64,000 bases of DNA, from contig CM018680.1 of assembly GCA_009363875.1 (NCBI GenBank), positions 120,601,027-120,665,026 of the forward strand. The letters run 5' to 3'. Shown here piece after piece: positions 53,941-64,000 of the stretch. Made by a program: the position numbers and the translations under genes. Position 1 is the stretch's first letter, and the number at the start of each line of letters is the position of its first letter. Below the pieces are notes generated by a model. It was not told the origin of the DNA. It saw only the letters and a list, made by a program, of their open reading frames with translations, and made no database searches. The DNA comes from Mikania micrantha. Taxonomy: Eukaryota > Streptophyta > Magnoliopsida > Asterales > Asteraceae.

Positions 53941-56900
53941 AAGAAACCTTTGATCAGGTTATGAACCTTTAGCAAAGTTAACTTAATAGAAAAAGTGTAG
54001 AAAGTTGCTTATCATCTGTATGAAGGTGATTGTATTCATGATAGTCTCAAACTCTCAATATTATTGAAAATATTTTGCTTATCATCTGGGTGATCGTATC
54101 CAAAAGTTGTTTTGATGTAGTAAACTGTCCACCAAAACCATCATCATTTGGGCCCTTAAGAGTTAAGAGGGCAATCAGGTTGTTTTCTTTTAGGACCATG
54201 AGGCATGAGCTACCTCCTTCTAATCAAGACCTAGATCAGATATAACAAAGGCTCGTTTACAACGTGTTTAATTTTTTATATTGATTTACCCGGTGAATCT
54301 GAATCTTTATTAGCCTACTGATCAGGTTTTAAAAAATCTTGTAATAAAATATGAGTTTTTACATCCTTTATTTTCCCCCAAAAGGCTAGTGAGCAAGCCG
54401 GCACTTCCTCTCCATCTGCACGCGTTTTTATCTACTGCTTTACCCCACCTATCAGAATTGGAAAAATTCTTAAAACTATCATTTTGTAGTATAATATCAG
54501 TTTTTTCATCCTTTATTTACCCCAACTTTTATCATGTTGACCAGTTTTGACAACTCTTTTACCTGAAGAACCAACCCAATATTTTCTGTTCGCATACCGA
54601 AATTAGGCTCTGGTGGATTGTACAGATTGACCCACCCGTATGAGCCGTTTGAACCCCATATCTAAAGATCAGTTTCCTAGTTATCAACATCCTGTGAAAT
54701 CTCTACCCTCGATGATTTCTTGGGCCCAGATTCATGTAATTGCCCTCCAACACCTACTCGTTCTATCACCCACTTTCTTTGGTCTTGATTTTTGCTGGGG
54801 TTGGTTCAACCCAGATAATCGGTCCAGCTCATGTCTCTCACTGCCTCAATTTTGTTTCCTTGCCTCTTTCCCAACTCTTCCATATTTGCATCCATCTGTT
54901 CCAAATCAATGGATTTGATAGCACTGTAAAATTGGAATGCATAAGTGCATAATTCTCAAAACATATATCCTATCAGATAAGAAGACATGCAATTTTGTAA
55001 GCCGATATTTGATGAACACTCAACTCAGCAAGCACCATATCTAAATAAATTAATCTAACTTTAACCCCTGACCCAAAAATTTCCACAGGTTTGGATTCAA
55101 CCTCTAAAATTGAAAGACAAAAGAAAAAAATCAAGAGCAGATCTATACAGGAAGTGCACGTCTGTAAACCTAAAAGAAATGTAGCAACGAAACCCTAAAC
55201 CCACAACAAAGAATATAAATATAAATATACAAACGAATCGCAAACTTTTACCATCAAAAGATAATCTTGAATGTGCCATCGAACACCTCTGAAAGCATAC
55301 AACATATTGAACAACAAAAACCCTAAACCAAAAATTAACGATAACATAAAGAAAGAAACAAAAGGTAGGTCACTTGCCATTAAACAACAAAACTCCAAAG
55401 AAAGCACGAACAGAAGGTTGGGAAGGACAAAGGAGAAACCTGGAAGCAAGTGGAGAAAAAGCATCCAGAGACGAAGGAAAGAACAATAAAAAAAGTGTTG
55501 CTGACTCTCGAAATTGCGTCTAAGTGAAACAAAGTAAAGCGCACAAACCAGCTAACCAACTCATTAATTTGATCATATTTCCATAGGAAAAAAATATATA
55601 TAGAACCAGTGTCGGTGAGAGAACCTCCACCGACATTGGTTTTTAAGATATATATAATATAATACTTTCCTGAAACTCTAATATTTTGTTACCCGATTAT
55701 TTTCAATGTATACTAGTTATAATTTTTATATGATCGGAATAATTCCTGATGTTTATGTAATTATGTGAAGATCTTTTTACCTATTTTCACCATTTTAACT
55801 ACATGCATAGTTCTAACCTTCGATCTTTTGCACCTTCGAAGCTTCCTACGGTTTCAGAAGGAACAACCTATGAACAGGCCTAACAAGGCTTTGTCTTCCT
55901 GATCCGTCACAATTTCTCACACATCAAATTTCAACTGATGTACCGAAATAACGACTCACCGCATCCAGAATTTGAGGTAGGGAGTCGATTTCAAAAAGAG
56001 AAATGTGACATGTAATAACAAACTCTCTCTCCAAAATATCTATGAATGTTACACAAGTTAAGATAGGGCATGTTCTATCTAAAACTAAATCTACCGATTT
56101 GAACTATAAACAGAATCCTTGACATGCAATAACAAACTCTCTTGATCAGCTTTGATGAGTGTTCGATCGTAACTCTTTACAAAGAAGAAGGGTTTTCTCT
56201 GTTCCGAGTTTTAGAGAGAGAAATATAAGTGTGTGTAAAGTTGTTTAGTAGGAAATTAGAAGCCGGAAGTTTATACTATTTTAGAAATATGGGCATATCC
56301 TTTTAAAATCCATCTGTTTGGCTTTTTCCCAAATATGGATGCCATGTATTTACAACTTTACCACAAAATATTATCTTTTACACTATTTGTTAGATTTTTC
56401 TTATCTTCACACCGTGTACTTATCTTTATTTATATGTATTCGTACGTTCATATGCACTTACTTATATAGTTATATATACATGTGTGTGTGCGCGCGCGCG
56501 TGCTAATTCATAATAATATGTTGTTCATTCTTTCTTATTTACTGAGCATGGTATTTCTATTATTCTTTGTTTGGTGGTCTCCACGATCATGTCTTGTTGA
56601 AAAACATCAAATGAGCGCCATCATCTAACTTTTATTTGCATCTTCATCTTTATCTGCAAAATCCCATGATTGAATCAAGCCGCCTCCCATTTGAAAACCA
56701 GATACACGACTTCGGTCTTCTCACACTTTTTTAGTTAAAGATTTTAGAGAAATGACGACTTTCAAACTTAAACACAACCCATTTTGATCCAAACTTATCT
56801 TAACTTGAACCCGCTTTGACCCGAAGTAAAATGAACTATTTTTAAAATAGTTCGTCCTGACCTAAATTTGTTTTGACTCATTACTCCATCCAACCCAACC

Positions 56901-57312
56901 CTTCCGTTTTGCAAGGTATATTTGAATTGTTCTTGACATAGGTATCACAATTACTATAATTAAAAAAATATTATTATATGATTATGATCCTATAATATGA
57001 TAACCCAATCTTAGAAAGATAACCATTTAATAATTTGATAGCCATTCATTTTTGATCATGTCTAAAAATACATGATTCACATAAAATCATAACAAAAAAA
57101 GTAAATTTAGAATAAAATAATTAACTTTAAAACATGTTAAAATGATACACATATTTTTTATTAAACTTAATATTAATATTTAATAATAAAAAAATATTTT
57201 GATCTCTGATTGATAATCTCAAGATAATTTTAATATATAAATTTTGAATTTTATTAGGAGTGAAAGCAAATATCGACTAAAATTAAAAAAAAAAGTAAAT
57301 GAAAATGATATA
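53941..57312. other. No recognisable gene; possibly Helitron-carried DNA
   Basis: The minus strand at about 54920-54660 reads a coding-like stretch (SIDLEQMDANMEELGKRQGNKIEAVRDMSWTDYLG) that stops and then continues without a frame shift. I do not recognise the family. About 55500-55080 resembles a plant 5' UTR or exon on the minus strand with several short frames, but no domain. A 13-bp stem hairpin lies at about 55609-55641. An alternating CA/CG tract is at about 56478-56502. The rest is AT-rich. Confidence 0.35.
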
Positions 57313-57340
57313 TCTATCTATTATAATAAAAGAAAATGTT
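57313..57340 (+). mobile_element. Possible Helitron 5' terminus
   Basis: TCTATCTATTATAATAAAAG preceded by ATA resembles the TC-start, CTATTATAATAAAAG-type 5' ends seen in plant Helitrons. No matching 3' hairpin with CTRR was found downstream, so this is a weak call. Confidence 0.3.
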
Positions 57341-58525
57341 TTTGCTTATGTGTCAATAGCACAATCAATATTTCTATAAAATTGACATGTGTCAATGCCA
57401 CATTCAATTTCAAACAATAATGACACTTGTCAATATATTATTAAAAATTAAAAACAATTTTAACAAATAAATCATATTTTTATGTAAAATTAAAGAAATC
57501 TTATTTTTATGGTAACAAATTTAATTTGTATTATTCTTTTAACATTTATTTTATTATTATTAGAATTACGTATTTATAATATTTTGTTTTGAATCAAATA
57601 TATACTGTATAAATTTTACTATGTTAGGTTTTTAAAAATGTAATTTTTATTTATTTCACCATAATATACTACATGCATCAAAATGTTTACAATTAAAAAT
57701 TTTAATTAACACTACGTTTTTACATTAATAATGCTTATTATTTATGTTGTGCATTTTTTAACTTACTTGTTTGATTTTTTTCCTACAATTGTAAACACGA
57801 ACATTATCAGCATATAATTGTTTGTGTTCTAAACTTAACGGTTGATGTGTGTATAAAGAAGTTGCTACATAATTTGAATTGTTATTTGTAGTCAAACACG
57901 TCTAACTATGTACTTATTTAGCATAATGTATTTTAATTAGATTATATTAAGTATGTAGGGGAGGGATATTTTGAGAAGGCTAAAAACCATGAGAAGTGTG
58001 AGAAGCAACAAGGAAGTGACATGTGTTCATTAGGTTAAAGGATATAGATGTCAAAATAAAAAAGGAGGTTGCACATGCAAGTCACATGCAACTTTATCCA
58101 TTTTTTTAAACGTTCGTAACTATTTTATACGTTAACATTTTTTTAAAAAAATTACACCATAAAATCAAGTGTTTTTTTACCTTTTTAACGAGTATAATAT
58201 TGTTATATTAAAAAAATTAACAAAACTAGATGTTCATGAAATTTGCGTTTTATGGTGTTTTTGAACACTACTAGTAGAACATAAAACACCACAGGACATT
58301 TTATAGTGTTTTTGAATGCAAAAAACACCATAAACAATTAAGTTTAAACATGGTGTTTTTTAAGTTTCGTTTTATAGTATTATCGAATAAAATATATTGA
58401 AAAACACCATGAAGCACATTTATGCTTGATTTTATGCTATTTTTGCTTTATGGTGTTTTTGCAGGATGAAACTAAATGTTTTATAGTGTTTTTGAGCACT
58501 AAACAAAATAATAACGCTTAATTTT
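57341..58525. other. AT-rich degenerate transposon DNA
   Basis: At 57955 a TAGGGGAGGGATATTTTGAG end resembles the foldback family, but no partner arm is visible. From 58160 to 58510 the motif TTTATGGTGTTTTTG and its inverse CAAAAACACCATAAA occur about ten times in both orientations. Confidence 0.4.
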
Positions 58526-59321
58526 TGTGACACCCCGTAATTTCCAGGTCAGCTTTGATTTTATTTAAATGTTTATTTAAATACATTATGTACACGTGGC
58601 ACTAGAATTAGATTTATTTAGTGTGACACGTGGCACGACAGTACGAACACTGGCATACGACAAGATAATTCGTGGAATTATCGACAAACAACACACACGT
58701 GTCAAAACACACGAACGTTGGTGAACGTCTAACACATTGTGTAGCACAACACTCGAAACTTCACGAAACACTGTCACAAGTCAATTATGGCTAATAATTG
58801 ACCAATAGAGTCCAAACGACGCTCGAATGATGTTTTACAGCCGAGAAACGGACAAGAATGGGCCAGAACAACAAAACAAGCTTATTGGGCTTGAAATTCA
58901 GGCCAGGCAGTACGCCTGACCCGAGACGCCCACGATAGGCGATACGCGCGGATGGGAAATTGAGCGCCCATCCGTTCCATCCCGCGCGTAACGACACATA
59001 GTGCACACCCACGTCAGGCGTTACGCCTGACAGCCTAACACGCTAAAATCTTTATAAAACCAAGAAAAATCATTTCAAGCCACCCTATTTTATCTTCTCG
59101 AGCTCTAGACCACTCAAAGTCGTCTTCCCCACCAGAAAACTCCATTGTTACCCTGTTGAAGCCATCATCAAGCTTGTGGAAGCTTAGAGTGGAGATTGGA
59201 AGCTTGAAGACCTAAGTTGGAAGCTTGAAACTACCATCACCCTCTCCTTCCTGTCGAAATCAGTAATCTCAGGAGGTCCAGGAGCTGATTATTCATCAAT
59301 CTAGTGTTCAAGGATCTCTAG
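58526..59321 (+). mobile_element. First 0.8 kb of a long gypsy-type LTR, cut by the next insertion
   Basis: Begins TGTGACACCCCGTAATTTCC, a typical TGT(G)ACACCC start of long plant gypsy LTRs. It contains a TATA-like CTTTATAAAACC at about 59049 followed by a transcript-like CT-rich segment. It ends at the insertion point of the LTR at 59322; the rest of this LTR must lie beyond the window. The short minus-strand frames here (58586-59012) are not genes. Confidence 0.6.
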
Positions 59322-62300
59322 TGTAACGACCGGTTTTAACGGTCACGTATATGTAAATAAACAAATGTTATTATGTTTAAAAATTGTGTTGTGATAATAC
59401 TATAATAACATTTGGGTATTATAGTTAACTAGTAACTTGATTAAGTTGGTTAAGTGGGTTAACTAGTTAAAATTCTGAGGGGCTAAACTTGCCAAATAGG
59501 CAAACTTGATTTAAAAGAGGGGTAAGGGCTTTGACTTAAGTCAAAGTCCAGAAATTTTATTTATGTGTGTGTGTTTTACGTGAAGAGCAAGAGGAGAAGA
59601 AGAGAAGTTCAAGCCCTAGTTCTTCATCCATGATTCTCGTTGACTACATGGGAAAATTTCAAGATTTAAGCCTTTAATCTTAACCCTAAGTGCTATCTAA
59701 CATCTTGTAAGTGATTCTAATCTCATTCATGATGTCGGTTGAATGTTTTTAAGATGAACAAAGTTAGAGTTTAGTTTAAATCTTGAAATTGGTTGTTTAA
59801 ATGGGTTAGAAACCATAAGTATATGGGTGATCAAGTAACTAAACATCTAATTTGATTAGAAATCAATGATTATGAACATGGGTGTTCATGGGAGATTTTA
59901 TGATGGCTGAAATTGAATGAAAAACGAGTTAGTAAATCATGCACATGTGGTGTTTGATGAATTGCTTGAAAGAAAAGAGATTATATGCTGAATTGAAATA
60001 AATTGTGTTGCTGCCCTGTTATTGTAAAATCTGTATAAAATCATAGAAAAATCATGAGAAAATGAGCCTTATATGCTTAGAAAGCTATTTGAAAGGGCTA
60101 CAATCCATCTTTTTACATGAAAAGCTGAAAACAAACTTAAGATGGGTTAAAATGGCAATTACAGCAGCAACATAGAAAAATTCAGCAAGCTGAATTGTAA
60201 AAATAAAGGTGCAGACCTGATTTTGTAAATTGTGTATAAAATCAACCGTGTATCCGTTTGAGGCGTATTTTATATGCTTGGAAAGGTCTAAGAGTCTACT
60301 ACAACCCATCTTTGAACATGAAGAGCTAAAACATATTGTAAATGTGTCAAAAATGTTGATTACAGCAGCAACTCAGAAAGTTGCTGCACAAAAATAAGAT
60401 TTTCCATAATGTGATAAAAATGGGAAATTGAGTATGGGTGATGTTGAACATAAATAGATGATACTAGTGGGTTATGTACATCTAAATAAATGTTTTAGAA
60501 GTATCTAAGATACTTGTTCATGGGTTTTGATGGGAATGATGGGTTTTGGGTAGAACTCATGTAAGAAAGCGTTGTTGGGTGGATATGGATCATAATCCAT
60601 GGGTTAAATGTTAATATGAAATAAATTGATGTTAAAATTGATAAAAGTTATGATCTTGGGTGAATATTGACTAAAATGGGTGATTATGGATAATCATGGG
60701 ATGATTAGGATCATAACTAGTGTAATGAACATCAATATTTGATAAATGCCTAAGGGAGGCATATAATATGATTGATTGTGATAATTGGCTAAAATTTGCT
60801 ATATGTAGTAAGATAAAGTCAATTGTGTGATGAATTGACTTTGAGAAAGTCAAACGGGTCAAGTGGGTTGAACTTGATTGTATGTATGTGTATGTTAAGA
60901 TGATTGCAATGTGTGCATAGGTGATGAAAACAAAGTTCATAGGCAAGGAAAGGAGCTTGCTTTGTAATTAGAGCTTTGGACCAAAGGTAAGTCACCTAAT
61001 CGATTGAGTCACTTAATATGTTGTTAAATTCACAAGGTGTGTGATTAAGGTAAATTGACTCTAAGTAATGGTTAGTAAATTGAATTTACTATGTGGTTGA
61101 CCCATTGGTGATATGGGCAACAATACACTATGAGTGTGTAAATCACAATGAGTGTGATGTGGATGTCTTGAGTGACAGGTGTTGAATAGTAATTATGTTT
61201 ACTATGTGATTGACCCATTGGATATATGGGCATTTATACACGACGGGCGTGTAAGTCACACGGGTGTGACATTAATGTCTTGGGTGACAGGTGCTGCATA
61301 GTAATTATGTGGATTAAACACAATATGTGTGTGTGTTAAATTAAATCTACAAATAAGTGTACAATAAGATTGTGGTGGCAATCGTATTATCTACTAGTGA
61401 GTAGACTAAACTTAATAACCATGAGGGTTAATATGTGTATGTGGTGCAATGAGTGCGTAAACATAAATGTAAACCGTAATGTGTGTGGTTAGAGTTTACA
61501 TTGAGGGTATGAAAGTGTTAGTAGACTATTGACTTATGGTAGTAGCTACCAGTATGTTGACTTTTAAAGTCAAAGTTATGTGTTTTGTTTAATTATTGTT
61601 AGAATTGAAATGTGTGTGTGACTTTTTGATTAGATTGTGTATGTGTATGGGTTGTAAGTCACTTAATTGAAATGAGTTGTGTTTAAAACGTGGCTAAATT
61701 CACAATGTGTGAGATTGTGTTAAGTGACTTTAGGTGTCCATTAGTAAATTGTGTTTACTATATGATTGACTCATTTGACATATGAGTATTTATACACAAT
61801 GGTGTGTAAGTTACCCAACTTACTATAAAATTACATATAAGTAGTAGAAAGAGTCTACTTGATTGTTGGTGTTCATATATATTGATTGTGCATAACTTGA
61901 CTAATGAAACTAATTGAGTTAAAAGACCTATGAGAAGGCATTTTTAGTTTCAATATGAATGTTATGCTTGAGTTGTATGTGTAATATAAATTGCATAAAA
62001 TTAGCCGGATGAGCCGGTAGATGATTTCATGATACCACATGAGTGTGGATAACCGGATGAGCCGGTGAAATTGATCAATTAAACCACTAGAGGGTGGACA
62101 ACCAAATGAGTTGGTAATATTGAGTCAAACCACTAGAGTGTGGATAACCGGATGAGCCGGGAGTTTAAATTGGTGAAACCACTAGTGTGTGGGTAATTGG
62201 ATGAGCCAATAATTTGAGAATAGTGTTGTAATTAGCCAAACAGTTTTTCTGAATTCGTGTTTGGGTGTTTGAGTGGCATTCTAAGGCACTGTAACCCTTG

Positions 62301-62696
62301 GGAATGTTCCATAAATATGTGTTAAAGTTTTTTAGGTGCTCTTACTTAGTTCTAACGAACTAATGGTGAAAACAACGTGTGTTATGCAGGTACTTAAGTA
62401 ATAAAGGCGAATGTGATCGGGAAAGGATGATATTGGATCGAATGAAGCATAGAGCGATACAAGTTAATATTGAGAAGACTTGTTTATTTAAAAAAAATAG
62501 ATGTGTTTGTATATACTAAACTATATAAGTGGTTTTTAAACAAGTTTGTGTTGGTTTTTGAATGTGACAGGTTATAAAGGGTTGTTTATTGAGTTTTCAA
62601 ACAAACCCTTGCAAAATTTTTTTATGGGACCAAATTCCGCAACGTTTTTATGTTTAAACAAGTGTTTTCTGATCCGTGTGAGATTAGGGTGTCACA
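59322..62696 (+). mobile_element. 5' LTR (3.4 kb) of a large gypsy-type element, running off the window
   Basis: Starts TGTAACGACCGG and ends GGGTGTCACA. Three bases after its end comes a PBS TGGTATCAGAGCC (62700-62712), so this is a 5' LTR. The left flanking five bases are TCTAG; the right flank is outside the window. Internal imperfect repeats occur at about 60060-60390 (two copies with CAACCCATCTTT-like and TTACAGCAGCAAC cores), 61075-61330 (two copies about 120 bp apart) and 61995-62215 (ACCGGATGAGCCGGT with AAACCACTAGAG, about four copies). Confidence 0.8.
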
Positions 62697-64000
62697 GGTT
62701 GGTATCAGAGCCTTGGTTTGAGGGATTCAAGTGTCACGGGGATGCTTGAACTCAAACCTAGTGCTCTTGAGTTGAAGAAGCTATCGATCCAAGACCCGAT
62801 CACAACGTCTGAGGTACAAGGTTAGTGTAAGGATGTGAAATCATGTTATCCTTGTGTAAAAGTACAATGTATGTACTATGTATTAAGTGTATTTAGGCAC
62901 AGTGTGTGTGCTACTTGTGTTGTATTTTCAAGTACAGTGGGTGTACTGCATGGGATGTGCATAAATGTAGAGTATGTGTACTCTATGTGAGTGTGTTTAA
63001 GTACAACATGTGTATTGTATATGATGTGTGACTAAGTACAGCATGTGTGCTATATGACTTGTGTGTCTCAAATAGTGCTATGTGACTAGTGTGTCTAAAA
63101 TAGTACCATATGACTTGCGTGTCTTACATACAATGTGTGTATTATATCCATTGTGTGTGCTATAAGCCTGGTGCATGGCTTGTATTGTATGTAACTGTTT
63201 GAACCGAACTTCTTGACCAAGGTTTGAGGTGAGGAATCTAAGAACATGATTATGCAATAAGTATAGTGTTAGACCTGGCCAGTCTAATAGTACACTTATG
63301 GCATGAAAATGTTGTTAGGGATATCATTTCAAACTGTGGAATGGAATGGTAGGTGTAATGTGTGATTAAACCATACTGATGAGGTTCATCCAGTGGTGGA
63401 TGAAATTGATATCTCCAAGGTGCGGAGAATCTTGGTAAATGGTGTAGTAAGTTAAATGTATAAGATGAAACATATGTAGTTGAGAAATGGGGTATTGCAT
63501 CGGGATAAATGCAATGAAAGGGTAAATTGGTCTAACACCAAAGATACTAACATGGACATGATCAAGGTGTATCGAAGGGGTAGTGGGTTAGCGTCTAGGC
63601 ATACTACCTTACGTACACCCTATATATAAGCTTTCTTTGATACAACTTGAAAGTGTTGGTGTATAGGCTCGGGTTTAGACGGGGTGAAAAGGTGATTATG
63701 TGTACATTGAATTTAAAAAATAGGGAGTGTTAAAAATCTGGTACACAAATTTGTTGTAATAATTCACATGAGTGTGAAGTTAGTGGTAAATACTAAATGT
63801 AAAATTATAAAGAGGTAATTCACATACGTGTATGGAGTGTTATTGAAACACTTAATATACTTTGCACATAGGAGATCTATGTGGCATTGTGTTTGGGTGG
63901 AATGGTCCTTAATGTTGTGATCTTATGTAGGTAAGAATATGAGGTGAATAGCTTAAGTTGAGAATAAGCTAGATGTATCCTAGGATGATTCACAAGTGTG
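62697..64000 (+). mobile_element. Leader of the same gypsy-type element (incomplete)
   Basis: After the PBS the sequence is non-coding to the window end; gag must start further right. From about 62855 to 63140 an imperfect unit of about 45 bp with the core AAGTACAGTGTGTGTACT recurs seven or so times, followed by less regular DNA. Confidence 0.65.

Noticed and set aside
54640..55489. A host gene on the minus strand near 55 kb
   Set aside because: Several short frames and a UTR-like composition, but no splice-joined frame with a recognisable domain; kept only as unexplained, possibly captured DNA.

Overview
This is a nuclear window from a flowering plant. The split genes have GT-AG introns, the DNA is AT-rich, and most non-genic sequence is transposon-derived. 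All four genes encode typical eudicot proteins. The LTR and hAT end sequences resemble what I know from the daisy family (Asteraceae), so I would guess a composite with a TE-rich genome; that assignment is an inference, not a search result.

Four host genes can be read completely. From left to right: PDV1 (minus strand, 2 exons, 260 aa; outer-envelope plastid division protein), a mitochondrial-type dihydrofolate synthetase, DHFS (plus, 10 exons, 545 aa; folate synthesis), SYP61 (minus, 7 exons, 238 aa; Qc-SNARE of the trans-Golgi network) and FTSH11 (plus, 17 exons, 758 aa; organellar ATP-dependent zinc metalloprotease). All splice junctions were checked for GT/AG and codon phase, and each reading frame joins without a stop. 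The genes are not an operon and I see no evidence that they act together; three of the four happen to serve organelles.

Almost everything else is mobile DNA, much of it inside introns. The 4.9-kb PDV1 intron holds two foldback elements, one an almost perfect hairpin of about 200-bp arms, and a copia fragment split by a hAT-type element. SYP61 intron 1 carries a 3.9-kb gypsy element with a 5-bp target duplication. A 4.3-kb solo LTR lies between SYP61 and FTSH11 and contains unusual short-motif arrays. FTSH11 intron 4 is a three-level nest (hAT-type element, copia, hAT-type element), each with target duplications. FTSH11 intron 16 is 13.6 kb and is mostly an old copia element holding a second copia, an antisense LTR-retrotransposon fragment and five hAT-type elements. 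Ten non-autonomous hAT-like elements with 8-bp target duplications were delimited by eye.

The right end (about 53.9-64 kb) has no recognisable host gene. It holds a Helitron-like terminus, AT-rich degenerate DNA, and two nested long LTRs, the inner one 3.4 kb with a primer-binding site and a leader that runs off the window. I found no CRISPR, rRNA, bacterial or phage features. The most unusual items are the roughly 20-bp-spaced GGTTCG array, the long PDV1-intron hairpin and its relatives, the internally inverted copia gag, and the copia derivative reduced to RT/RNase H.
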